From JADGOV01 sp963814355 (GTDB lineage: Bacteria; Actinomycetota; Actinomycetes; JADGOV01), in the NCBI GenBank assembly GCA_963814355.1, contig CAWFCZ010000006.1, positions 186,001 through 250,000 of the forward strand: a stretch of 64,000 nucleotides of DNA. Reading direction: 5' to 3'. Positions within the stretch are counted from its first letter, which is position 1; each line of letters starts with the position of its first letter. The notes beneath the pieces were generated by a model, which saw only the letters and a list, made by a program, of their open reading frames with translations, was not told the DNA's origin and ran no database searches. Below are positions 37,487-46,377 of this stretch, in pieces. The translations under genes and the position numbers were made by a program.

Positions 37487-37820
37487 GGCATGCGGATCGG
37501 TGAGGCGCTCGGACTGCGCCACGAGGACTGGGCCGCAGCGGAGCGGCAGGTCGCGGTGGTGCCGCGGGTGAATGACAACAAGGCCCGGTCGAAGTCCGCC
37601 GAGCCGCGGGTTGTTCCGGTCAGCGCCGAGCTGATCCGCCTCTACGCCGACTACCTGCACGGCGAGTACGGCGACTGCGATTCCGACTACGTGTTCGTCA
37701 ATCTGTGGGGCTCGCCGCGCAATCATCCGCTGGGCTATCCGGCGGTCTACGACCTGGTCCGGCGGCTCCGTCGGCGCACCGGGCTGGATTTCGATCCGCA
37801 CTGGTATCGGCATACCTACG
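37487..37820 (+). pseudogene. T2 first tyrosine recombinase, middle part after T1b
   Basis: RIGEALGLRHEDWAAAERQV, ARSKSAEPRVVPVSAELIRL (Lys strand) and FDPHWYRHTY, where T3 begins at the position of the box II Ala. The expected continuation with the LGH and Tyr motifs is not found downstream; the next T2 sequence belongs to the second recombinase. Confidence 0.85.
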
Positions 37821-37876
37821 TTATCTCCCGTGCCCGTGTCGCCTGAGCGACGTGCGGCGATGCCGTCGGGAGAGGC

Positions 37877-39064
37877 GTGCCTGATGAGTATCCGGAACTT
37901 GTCGGTGCTGCCAGTTACGTTCGCCGGGTGGTGGAGCCAGTCGGTGTTTCCTTCCGTGCCGAGCGGGCCGTCTCACCGGTGGACGGCAGCGAGTGTTGGG
38001 TCGTGCTCGACGCTGATCTTCTTCCGCATCGGGAGGCGGGCGAGTTCCTGCGGTGTCTGAGTGGGGCGAGCCGCTCACCGCACACGATCCGCGCCTATGC
38101 CGGAAGGACGGCGTTCTTCTTGGGCTGGTGCGCCGCGCAGGGCGTGGATTGGCGGCGGGTCAGCCTGGCCGAGTTGGCCCGGTTCAAGCACTGGGCGGAG
38201 GTGAGCCCGACCCGGGCGGGCAGGGTCCGGTCGGGGGCGACGGTCAATGCGATCCTCACCGCGGTTTGCGAGTTCCTGCGTTTTTGCGGCCGGGCCGGGT
38301 TGATCGAGGCCGTGGTCGCCGACCGGTTGTCCGAGCCGCGCTGGCTGCGGTTCACTCCGCCGGGTTTCGACGCCGGCGAGTCCGGACAGTTCCGCGCGAT
38401 ACGCGCTCGAGTGTTGCAGGCACGCGCTGCGGTGCCGTTTCCCGAGGCGCTGACAGCCGAGCAGTTCCAGACGTTGCTTGGTCGCTGCCGGCGGCCCCGG
38501 GAGCGCTTCTTGGCGGTGTTGCTGCACGACACCGGCCTGCGCATTGGTGAGGGGTTGGGGTTGCGCCGGGCCGATATGCACCTGCTGCCGGACTCGCGCG
38601 GCTTGGGTTGTCCGATGGTGGGCGCGCACCTCCACGTGCGCCATCGGGTCAACCCGAACGGGGCGCTGGCCAAGTCCCGGTTTCCGCGCAGCGTGCCGGT
38701 CAGCGACGCGGTGCTTGTCTGCTACGCCGACTATCAGCACGAGCGGGCCGCGCTGACCGAGGAGGAGGGGTCGGACCTGGTGCTGGTCAACCTCTACCAC
38801 GCGCCGCTGGGCGCGCCGATGTCCTACCGGGCGGCGAAGGGCTTCTTCGACCGGCTGGCGCGCGAGTGCGGCTTCCCGGTCCGGCCGCACATGTTCCGCC
38901 ACACCGCGGCGACGAACTGGGTGCGGGCCGGGGTCGATCTTGATGTGGTGCAGGCGCTGCTCGGGCACGCCTCGCTGGCCTCGACGACCGTTTACCTGCA
39001 CGCCCGGGACGAGGACAAACGCCGTGCCGTCGAGGTGGTGGCCTCGGGTGGTCGGTTCCGATGA
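37877..39064 (+). CDS. T3 first tyrosine recombinase (TnpA-like)
   Basis: 395 residues, GTG start after GGGAGAGG. Core-binding part (SPHTIRAYAGRTAFFLGWCA). Catalytic signatures: LHDTGLRIGEGLGLRRADM (Arg I), AKSRFPRSVPVSD (Lys strand), HMFRHTAATNWVRAG (box II) and LLGHASLASTTVYLHARDED (Tyr). Intact. The stop overlaps the ATG of the large gene. It is the best-preserved TnpA-like protein in the window with T1b's. Confidence 0.9.
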   Translation: MPDEYPELVGAASYVRRVVEPVGVSFRAERAVSPVDGSECWVVLDADLLPHREAGEFLRCLSGASRSPHTIRAYAGRTAFFLGWCAAQGVDWRRVSLAELARFKHWAEVSPTRAGRVRSGATVNAILTAVCEFLRFCGRAGLIEAVVADRLSEPRWLRFTPPGFDAGESGQFRAIRARVLQARAAVPFPEALTAEQFQTLLGRCRRPRERFLAVLLHDTGLRIGEGLGLRRADMHLLPDSRGLGCPMVGAHLHVRHRVNPNGALAKSRFPRSVPVSDAVLVCYADYQHERAALTEEEGSDLVLVNLYHAPLGAPMSYRAAKGFFDRLARECGFPVRPHMFRHTAATNWVRAGVDLDVVQALLGHASLASTTVYLHARDEDKRRAVEVVASGGRFR

Positions 39065-41538
39065 GCGCACCCGCGCTGCGGGCCGTGCAGCCCGATGCCA
39101 CGCCCGGCGGGGGGATCGAGTCGGGGTGGCGGCAGTGGCTGGCCTCGCGCCTGGACCCGAGCTGGCGGCCCGGCGAGTGGGACGAACGGCTCGCGTTGTT
39201 CACCGGCGACCTGAGCAGCGAGCGGACCGCGGCGTGGGCATGCCGCACGCCGGGGTGCCCGAGCGCGACCCGCTACCACCACCGGCGCTGCAACAACTGC
39301 CGGAGGTCGCGGGCGAGCCTGGGTGTCGGCTGGGACCAGTTCGACGCCGACCCGCCCCGCCATCGCCTCCGGCCATCCGATCGCGGCGCCTGCCTGGTGC
39401 CCGGCTGTCAAGGCGAGCGGCACTGCGTTGGCCTGTGTTTTCGGCACGAGCGGTCGTGGCGGAAGGACCCGGCCGAGCCGGTCGCCTCGTTCGCCGCCCG
39501 CGCCCGGCCGCTGGTCCGCGGCGGGGACTGCCGGGTCTCGGGCTGTGGCCGGGAGGCGATCGCGCCCCGGCGGGGGCTGTGCCGGTTCCACGACCAGCGG
39601 GTGCACCGCCGCCACGACCTTTCGCGGTTCAGCGCCGAGCAGCTGGCGTCCTGGATCGCCGCCGAGTCACCGCTGCTGGGAATCCACCAGTTCTCCTTGG
39701 CCGGGTTGGCGCCGACGGTTCGCCTCGAGCTGCGCTACGCACTGCAGTGCCGCGACGCATCCCCACCACCGCTTGACCCGAGCGCGATGCGGATCTTGAC
39801 GCGGCGGCTGGCCGGGACCCAGTCGATGCGCGATGCCAACGCCGTGGCCATCTGCGCATCCGGCGGTCAGCAGTACGACGCGATGATCCGCGGACTGTTT
39901 CGCGACCTGCGCCGGCACCTGGACCAGGCGTGGGCCGCGTTCACCGGCGTCGACCCGTTCGGCGGCGACGTCTGGCAGGTGGCGCTGCTCGACCTGCAGA
40001 CGAACGCCTCGCGGCGCTGGCCGGCCACCCGCGGCGTGGTCGACTTCCGTGCCGTCGAACTTCCCTGGCTGCGCGAGGTGGCCAAGGACTGGGCCCGCGC
40101 CACTCGGCCGCATCTGCAGCGGCTGCGGGAAACGCTGCGCGCCTGCCAGTCCGCCTCGGTGGTGCTGGTCGCCGCCGGCCGGACCGACCCGACCGAACTG
40201 GGCGCCGGAGACTTCACCCGCATCGTCGCCGCACTGCGCGAGCAGCACCGCGATGACGGCAGCTTGTACTCGGCGTCGCATCGCAACCTGCTGACCCACC
40301 AGTTCTGCGAGGTGATCGACCACGGCCGCGCCGCCGGTCTGCTGGCCGACGTGCCGGACACCTTCCGAGCCGTCCGCCGACGCTGGCACGTCGCCGAGCA
40401 GGCCAACGAAGACGAGCTCGGCAAGGCCCTGCCCGAGTCGGTGATCCGCCAGCTCGATGCCCACCTGCACGTGCTCGGACCGGCCGGCCACGCCGGCTCC
40501 ATCAGCGGTGAGCAGCTGCGGGCGATGCACCAGACGATCTACCGCATCCTACGCGACACCGGTCGCCGGCCGGGTGAGGTCACCAGCCTGCGGATCGGCT
40601 GCATCGAGATGATCGAGGACCAGCACAACCTCGTCTATGACAACCACAAGGCCGGCCGGATGCGCCGGCGGCTGCCGATCACCGAAGAAACCGCAGCGAC
40701 CATTCTGGACTGGCAGCCTCAACGCGAGCGGTGGTCCACCCCGCCGGCGCAGCGGAACTGGCTGTTCCCCAGTCCACTGCTGCGCGCCCAACAGTCCCAG
40801 GGCCACCTCACCGCCTCGGCGGTCGCCGGGGCGTTCAAGGCCTGGGTGGCACGCATCGGCCGCATCGACAGCGAGCTGCTCGGTCCAGACGGCTCGCCCG
40901 TCCCCTACGACCCGTCGCTGATCGTGCCGTACGCGCTGCGCCACTCCTACGCCCAACGCCACGCCGACGCCGGCGTCCCCGTCGACGTGCTCAAAGAGCT
41001 CATGGACCACGTCTCGGTGACCACCACCATGGGCTACTACCGAATCAGTCTCAAGCGCAAGCAACAGGCCATCCGCTCGGTCGGGGCGCTGGCCACCGAC
41101 GCGTCGGGCAGGCCAGCGCCGTTCACCGAGCCGGCGGCCTACGAGCGGGCGTCGGTGTCGGTGCCGTTCGGCAACTGCACCGAACCCTCCAACGTCAAGG
41201 CCGGAGGCGGTGCCTGCCCAATCCGCTTCCAGTGCGCCGGCTGCGGCTTCTACCGACCCGACCCCTCCTACCTGCCGGCGCTCGAACAGCACATCGCCGA
41301 ATTGCGCGCCGAACGGGAAACCGCGCGGGCGATGCAGGCCGCCGACTACGTACTCGCCAACCTCACCGCCCAGATCGAGTCGTTCACCGGCGCCGCCGAA
41401 ACAATGCGCCGCCGACTCGCCGAACTCGGCCCCGCCGAGCGCGCCGACGTCGAAGACGCCAGCCGGCTGCTGCGCCGCGCCAGGGCGGCCCGGCACCTCC
41501 CGCTGCTGCCCACCCCCTCGGCCGGGCACGCCGGATGA
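39061..41538 (+). CDS. T3 large zinc-finger tyrosine recombinase (TnpB-like), intact
   Basis: 825 residues. The first 200 contain four Cys/His knuckles (CRTPGCPSATRYHHRRCNNC, CLVPGCQGERHCVGLCFRH, CRVSGCGREAIAPRRGLCRF). The middle is helical. The recombinase core starts near 490 with LRDTGRRPGEVTSLRIGCIE (Arg I), then LVYDNHKAGRMRRRLPI, IVPYALRHSYAQRHADAG (box II) and LMDHVSVTTTMGYYRIS (Tyr). A final Cys cluster is NCTEPSNVKAGGGACPIRFQ and CAGCGFYRPD. Longer than Tn554 TnpB, which lacks this knuckle array as far as I recall. It is the reference for judging the two T1 pseudogenes. Confidence 0.9.
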   Translation: MSAPALRAVQPDATPGGGIESGWRQWLASRLDPSWRPGEWDERLALFTGDLSSERTAAWACRTPGCPSATRYHHRRCNNCRRSRASLGVGWDQFDADPPRHRLRPSDRGACLVPGCQGERHCVGLCFRHERSWRKDPAEPVASFAARARPLVRGGDCRVSGCGREAIAPRRGLCRFHDQRVHRRHDLSRFSAEQLASWIAAESPLLGIHQFSLAGLAPTVRLELRYALQCRDASPPPLDPSAMRILTRRLAGTQSMRDANAVAICASGGQQYDAMIRGLFRDLRRHLDQAWAAFTGVDPFGGDVWQVALLDLQTNASRRWPATRGVVDFRAVELPWLREVAKDWARATRPHLQRLRETLRACQSASVVLVAAGRTDPTELGAGDFTRIVAALREQHRDDGSLYSASHRNLLTHQFCEVIDHGRAAGLLADVPDTFRAVRRRWHVAEQANEDELGKALPESVIRQLDAHLHVLGPAGHAGSISGEQLRAMHQTIYRILRDTGRRPGEVTSLRIGCIEMIEDQHNLVYDNHKAGRMRRRLPITEETAATILDWQPQRERWSTPPAQRNWLFPSPLLRAQQSQGHLTASAVAGAFKAWVARIGRIDSELLGPDGSPVPYDPSLIVPYALRHSYAQRHADAGVPVDVLKELMDHVSVTTTMGYYRISLKRKQQAIRSVGALATDASGRPAPFTEPAAYERASVSVPFGNCTEPSNVKAGGGACPIRFQCAGCGFYRPDPSYLPALEQHIAELRAERETARAMQAADYVLANLTAQIESFTGAAETMRRRLAELGPAERADVEDASRLLRRARAARHLPLLPTPSAGHAG

Positions 41539-42124
41539 GCACCGTCCGACCCGGACACAACCCCCGCGCCGACGCGCTCCGCGCGGCCCGGTCGCGAGCA
41601 GCCAGGACAAGCGTCGACGCGTCCTCGACGCCCTACAGGCGCTGGAGAACACCGGCACGCCGATCACCGCCGCCCGGCTCGCCGCGGCCGCAGGAGTATC
41701 CGCCTGGCTGGTCTACGCCGACGGCGTCCGCGGACACCTCGACGCCGCGCGGCGCCGCCAAGCCGAGCACGACAGCCCACCAACCCCGGCGGTCCCCACG
41801 ACCGGACGCGAACCCGCCAGCATGGCCAGCCTGCGCACCGACCTCGCCGTCGCCCGCGCCGAAATCCGCCGACTGCGCGCCGAAGGCGACAAGCTCCGCA
41901 ACCGACTACGCCTGCACCTGGGCGCCGAGATCGAGGGACCAGAACGGGCCGAACTCATCGCCCGCGTCGCCGACCTCGAAACCAACGCCCGCCACCTGAT
42001 CGTCGAACGCGACGCCCGCGCAGCAGAGGCCGACCAGGCCCGCCGCCAGGTCCGCGAACTCGAAGACGACCTCACCGCCGCACGAGAAAGCCTGCGCCGC
42101 ATCATCCGAGAAACCAACACATGA
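41535..42124 (+). pseudogene. T3 TnpC-like coiled-coil helper, one frameshift
   Basis: Starts with ATG overlapping the tnpB stop: MSTVRPGHNPRADALRAARS. One base is off near 41595, then DKRRRVLDALQALENTGTPI, AARLAAAAGVSAWLVYADG and coiled coil (ADLETNARHLIVERDARAAE, RRQVRELEDDLTAARESLRR). The shift may be an error, since the rest of T3 is intact. Confidence 0.78.
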
Positions 42125-42214
42125 CCACGCCGGCCTCGTGGCTGACCTGCCTCACCTGCCTCAGACCACGAAACACCGCCCGACCAGGACACTTTCAAGA
42201 TCGACTACAGATAA

Positions 42215-42728
42215 ACTGTGGCACCCGGCTGATCAACCAGGACGTGCCGCAGGAAGTCGTCCGCCGCATCCTCGACCACGACTCGGCGCAGATGACGGCC
42301 CACTACGCCCGCCTGCACGACACCACCGTCCGCCGGCACTGGGAAGCCGCCCGCAAGGTCGATAGCAGCGGGCGGCCGGTGGTCATCGACCCTGACGGCC
42401 CGCTCGCCGACGCCGCCTGGGCCAACCAGCGGCTCGGCCGGGCCACCCAGGCACTGTCCAACGGCTACTGCGGCCTGCCGGTGCAGCGAAGCTGCCCGCA
42501 CGCCAAGCCTGCCTGACCTGCCCGATGTTGCTGACCACGGCCGAGTTCCTGCCCCACCATCGCAGCCAGCGCCAGCAAACCGTGCAGATCATCAGCGGCG
42601 CCGAGGCCCGCGGACAGGTCCGGCTGGTCGAGATGAACAGGCAAGTGCTCGCGAACCTCGACCGGATCATCACCGCCCTCGACGACGAGCCCGGCCCGGC
42701 AAGTGAGGAGGCCGCCAATGCGAGCTGA
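42215..42728 (+). pseudogene. T2 large recombinase, C-terminal remnant, frameshifted
   Basis: GTRLINQDVPQEVVRRILDH, SAQMTAHYARLHDTTVRRHW (Tyr), ADAAWANQRLGRATQALSNG, then one base lost near 42505 before CLTCPMLLTTAEFLPHHRSQ. Everything upstream of box II was deleted, with T3 at the junction. Confidence 0.82.
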
Positions 42729-43139
42729 CAACACCGGCCACCTCACCGCCGCCGCCCGGCGACGCTCCCAGAACACCCGCCAACGCGCCGAAGCCGCCTG
42801 CGACGGCTCGATGCAGCCGGGAGACCGATCACCTTCGACGCACTCGCCCGCGAGGCGAACGTCTCCCGCTCCTGGCTCTACTCCCAGCCCGACCTGCGCT
42901 CGCAGATCCAGCGGCTACGCGACCAACAACCACCGCATCGCCACCGCATCCCCGACCGGCAGCGCGCCAGCGACGCGTCCCTGCAACGCCGCCTCGACAT
43001 CGCCGTCGAACGCGTGCGCCAGGTCGAAGTCGACAATCAGCGGCTCCGGCAGGCCCTCGCCGAAGCCCTCGGCGACCGCCGCCGTGATCGCGACACGCCG
43101 ATCCGACGACGAACTTCTACCGTGATTGGACCATGCTGA
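42718..43139 (+). pseudogene. T2 TnpC-like helper, frameshifted
   Basis: MRADNTGHLTAAARRRSQNT, a frame change near 42795, then RLDAAGRPITFDALAREANV, SRSWLYSQPDLRSQIQRLRD and coiled coil DIAVERVRQVEVDNQRLRQA. Its start overlaps the end of the T2 large recombinase frame. Confidence 0.78.
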
Positions 43140-43215
43140 ACAGCCGTGTCGTGGACACCGTCCACCGCGCAAACCCGCAGTTCAGCGCCACGATCGTCAG
43201 GAGACCTCAAGATAA

Positions 43216-43493
43216 GCATCGAGTCGTTGAACTTCCAACTCCGGAAGATCATCAAGAATCGGGGGCATTTCCCGAACGACGACGCGGTGATCAAGCTGTT
43301 GTGGCTGGCGATCCGCGATATCGAGGACAAATGCGCCCGCGCGCGGGCGGCCGAAGCAGAGAAGGGCGTCCCGAAGGGTCAGCGGGCCGCCCCCGGCCGG
43401 CTCGTCGAAGGCGCCGCCACCCAAGGGTGGAAGACCGCCCTCGGCGCGCTGTCCCTCGCCTACCCCGGACGGCTCCCCGAAGGCGCCCTGTGA
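43216..43493 (+). pseudogene. IS256-a transposase, 3' segment
   Basis: After T2: IESLNFQLRKIIKNRGHFPN, AVIKLLWLAIRDIEDKCARA and ATQGWKTALGALSLAYPGRL. It carries the region just after the catalytic Glu. The stop overlaps the ATG of the zinc-ribbon gene (TGATG). Confidence 0.88.
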
Positions 43494-43692
43494 TGCCCGG
43501 CGCCGTCTACGAATGCGCCGGGTGCGGCGAGCGGATGCTCGAGCGCCGGTGCGAAGACTGCAACCAGTTCACCCGCAAACTCGGCCCAGGAGGGCCGTGC
43601 CCAGCCTGCGACGAGGCGATCCTCGTGGCAGAGCTACTCGACCAGAACCAAGATCAACCGGTGCCCGCTTACACAGGAAAGTTGACAAGCTC
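43493..43692 (+). CDS. IS256-a zinc-ribbon passenger protein
   Basis: VYECAGCGERMLERRCEDCN and LGPGGPCPACDEAILVAELL form two Cys pairs, strongly like the C-terminal half of the IS3-a zinc-ribbon protein. Translation is coupled to the transposase. There is no stop inside the IS: the frame runs over the terminal repeat and ends in neighbouring DNA at 43744. The copy at 59205 behaves the same way. Confidence 0.7.
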
Positions 43693-44569
43693 TGGACCGG
43701 CGCCGGTCATGCGGTATCGGCGCGGACGGTGGCCAACCTGCTGAAGGAGTCCGGGTACAGCTTGCAGGCGAACATCAAAACCCTCGAAGGCGCCCAGCAT
43801 CCCGACCGGGACGCCCAATTCGGTTATCTCAACGCCCAGGCGGCACAGTTTCAGGCAGCCGGTGATCCGGTGATCAGCGTCGACACGAAGAAGAAGATGC
43901 TGATCGGCAACTTCGCCGCTGCCGGTCGGGAATGGGAACCCGCCGCTGCGCCGAGGAAGAGGAATGTGCACGACTTCCCCGACCCGGCACTGGGCAAGGT
44001 CGCCCCCTACGGGATCTATGACATCACCACCAACACCGGCTGGGTCAACGTCGGTACCGACGCCGACACAGGACAGTTCGCGGTCGAATCGATCCGTCGC
44101 TGGTGGACCGAGATGGGCAAGGCCGTCTATCCCAGCGCGGCACAGCTGTTGATCACCGCGGACTCCGGTGGAATCCAACGGCTCCCGGCTACGGCTCTGG
44201 AAAACCGAACTCGCCACCCTGGCCACCGAAGCCGGGCTGACCATCACCGTCTGCCACCTCCCACCCGGGACCTCGAAATGGAACAAAATCGAGCACCGGC
44301 TGTTCTCCGCGATCAGCCGAAGCTGGCGCGCCCGGCCCCTGGAATCCCACGAAGTGGTCATCGAAACCCTCAAGGCCGTCACCACGAAGACCGGGCTCAC
44401 CGTGCACGCCGAACTCGACACCAACACCTACCCCCGCGGCATCAAGATCCCCAACCAAGACATGAAAACCCTCGAAACAAAAGGAATCCTCACCCGCCAC
44501 GATTTCCACGGCGACTGGAACTACTCCCTCACGCCCGACACCACGACACTCCCGACACAACCCACCTAA
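43693..44569 (+). pseudogene. ISAzo13 family transposase, 5' truncated and frameshifted
   Basis: HAVSARTVANLLKESGYSLQ, ISVDTKKKMLIGNFAAAGRE (first Asp) and PYGIYDITTNTGWVNVGTDA, then LLITADSGG (second Asp), a frame change near 44170, TVCHLPPGTSKWNKIEHRLF (Glu) and RHDFHGDWNYSL. This is the DDE pattern of ISAzo13-type transposases. The N-terminal part is replaced by the IS256-a right end. Confidence 0.85.
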
Positions 44570-44587
44570 AAACTGCGCGAGACCTAA

Positions 44588-45976
44588 GCACCGCATCGCC
44601 GAGGATTACCTGCGCGAGCACACGGTCGGCGTTGGGGTGTTCTTGATCCTGGTGGCCCGGGCTCCGGCGCCGGTGTGGAAGGTCGCCCGCACCGCCGCCG
44701 GGGTGATCCGCAACCTGGAGAAGACCCGGCAGTTCGTCAACCACTACTCCTTCCACATCATGGACCCCACCTGGGGCCACGTGACGATCAAGATGAGCGG
44801 GCATCCGCCGTTCGGCGCGCAGGTGATCCTCAACGGCCACGAGTACGTCGCCTGCGCCGGTCAGTCGGCGGGCATCGGCTTCGTCCAGGAGGGGAACTGT
44901 TTCACCCGGGTCGATGACCCCGCACGCCTGGCTCAGGTCGCAGACACCTTGTCCCAGCCCGGGACGATAGGGCGCCTGAGCCAGGTCATCGACCGGTGGA
45001 TCTACACCGCGTGCCTGTGCTTCGGACTCGACCGCGCCGAGCAGGAACGCAGCGGCTTCGGCTACGGCTACTCGATCTACCAGGTCGAGTACAGCCGTAA
45101 CCTGCTGTTCGCCTCCGGCGCGGTGATGGACCGGATCTTCGACGCGGTGGTGGACCGCACCCGGTCCCGGCTGGACTTGCCGAAGGTGCGCACGCTGTTC
45201 GGCAGCAAGGGCCGTCCGCACCGTAAACCCGGCGCCGAACTGTCACCTCGGCAGGCGGTCGTGATCGAGAGACCTCGGTGGGACCTGACCATCTTCAAAG
45301 TCCACTTCGGGCTGTTGACGTTGAAGGGGTACACCAAAGGCGAACACGTCCTGCGCTTCGAGGCCATCGTGCACAACACCAGACAGCTCGGCTGCGGCCG
45401 GGTGCTCGCGCGCTTCCCCGAGATCGTCGGTCGACTGGCCGGGATGGTCGACCGGTTCACCAGCATGCTGGACTGTGTCGACGTCGGCTTCATCCCGGAC
45501 GGTGTCCTCGACCAGCTGCCGTTGCCCTCCCAGATCGGGGCGACCCGAGTCGGAGGCGTCGACGTGAACAAGACCCGCATCCGCGCGGCGCTCGCCGCCG
45601 TGCTCGCGTTGGCGGTGGCGCCCGAGGGTTCACCGTCGCCCAATTCGCCGCCAAGGTACAAACCATGACAGGGCAGACCGACGCCGACTACACCAGCCGC
45701 CAAGGTGCCTACGACCTGCGCAAGCTGCGCGGCAAACAGCTCGTCGTCAAACCCGGCCGGAGCCGGCGCTACCACGTGCCAGCAGCCGCCGCCCGCACCA
45801 TCGCCGCGCTACTCACCCTCCGCGACAAGGTCATCGCGCCGCTGCTGGCAGGAGCCCGCATCCCGCGACGGGGACGGCCGCCCACTACCCTCACCCGCGT
45901 CGACCGCGACTACGAAGCGCTCCAGACCGGTATGCAGACCCTCTTCCGCGATCTCGGCATCGCCGCAGCCGCATAA
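44588..45976 (+). pseudogene. Uncharacterised multicopy protein family, 5' truncated, frameshifted
   Basis: About 460 residues over two frames: TRQFVNHYSFHIMDPTWGHV, PPFGAQVILNGHEYVACAGQ, GYSIYQVEYSRNLLFASGAV, FKVHFGLLTLKGYTKGEHVL, shift near 45625, then GFTVAQFAAKVQTMTGQT, LRKLRGKQLVVKPGRSRRYH. I recognise this as a widespread family annotated hypothetical and often present in many copies, but I know no assigned function. The start is missing. A matching N-terminus may be the fragment at 62463. Confidence 0.6.
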
Positions 45977-45989
45977 ACAACTTCTTGTC

Positions 45990-46377
45990 GATCGACCTTC
46001 GGCAAGCCTCTAGGGCCAGCAGCAAGCCTCTGGTCCTCGGCATACATAAACCAACGCTCGACGTGGACGGGCCGCGGCGTCGCCGCCCGGCGGATGCAAT
46101 GAACGGCACCCACGGCCCAGTCGACAGTCGTCGCGCGATCCGGGATATCGGCGGATTCCAGCAGTTGACGGGACGCCAGCTTTGGCTTGCGGAGGCGGGG
46201 CGGAATGAGCCCGGTGACGAGCGCCGTCATCACACTGGGAAATCGGTGCATGCTGTGTTGAACTGACCCCTCGTCATCCAAGAGCAGCGGAGCCACCAAC
46301 GCGCTCCGCGGATCCGCCATGAGCGTTTCGAACAGTATCCGAAGGGATCCGGGCTCGGGCGCAGGATCGGGGTTGAG
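45990..46377 (-). pseudogene. GT2 glycosyltransferase, 3' part (split by ISL3)
   Basis: PEPGSLRILFETLMADPRSA, LVAPLLLDDEGSVQHSMHRF, TVDWAVGAVHCIRRAA and HVERWFMYAEDQ. This is the second half of a rhamnosyltransferase-like GT-A domain, with the W-x-x-G-A and F-M-Y-x-E-D motifs. It is joined to 47822-48084 across ISL3. The end is lost near 46000, where the uncharacterised family gene meets it. Confidence 0.82.

Larger units (their letters stand above)
37821..42214 (+). mobile_element. T3, Tn554-like element
   Basis: Ends TTATCTCCCG at the left and GACTACAGATAA at the right (six-base inverted match TTATCT). Three genes in tnpA-tnpB-tnpC order. The left flank is the HTYA codons of the T2 first recombinase; the right flank is the equivalent T-V-G-T-R-L codons of the T2 second recombinase. 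T3 therefore marks a deletion in T2. Confidence 0.82.
32307..43215 (+). mobile_element. T2, Tn554-like element carrying T1b and T3
   Basis: Ends TTATCTTGAG and CTCAAGATAA, with GCATCG on both sides as a 6-bp core. The IS256-b sequence without an insert has one GCATCG at this point. T2's genes are a split first recombinase, the remnant of a large recombinase and a frameshifted helper. T1b and T3 account for most of its length. Confidence 0.87.
25888..43692 (+). mobile_element. IS256-a, expanded to 17.8 kb by nested insertions
   Basis: The left end near 25888 (GGGCGTGTCAGATGG...CTGTGTGAG) is an imperfect inverted match of the right end (ACACAGGAAAGTTGACAAGCTC, ending about 43692). The transposase gene is in three pieces (25960-26836, 32050-32306, 43216-43493), separated by RIT-B1 and by T2. 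The zinc-ribbon passenger follows. The left flank is IS3-like orfB and the right flank is ISAzo13, so the flanks have been rearranged. Confidence 0.88.

Noticed and set aside
42121..42214. Small gene overlapping the end of the T3 helper
   Set aside because: The frame has an ATGA overlap but runs straight across the T3 end into the T2 recombinase; probably chance.
25888..43692. A composite transposon bounded by two IS256 copies
   Set aside because: The pieces are one IS256 gene split in order by insertions, not two flanking copies; each junction restores the parent frame.
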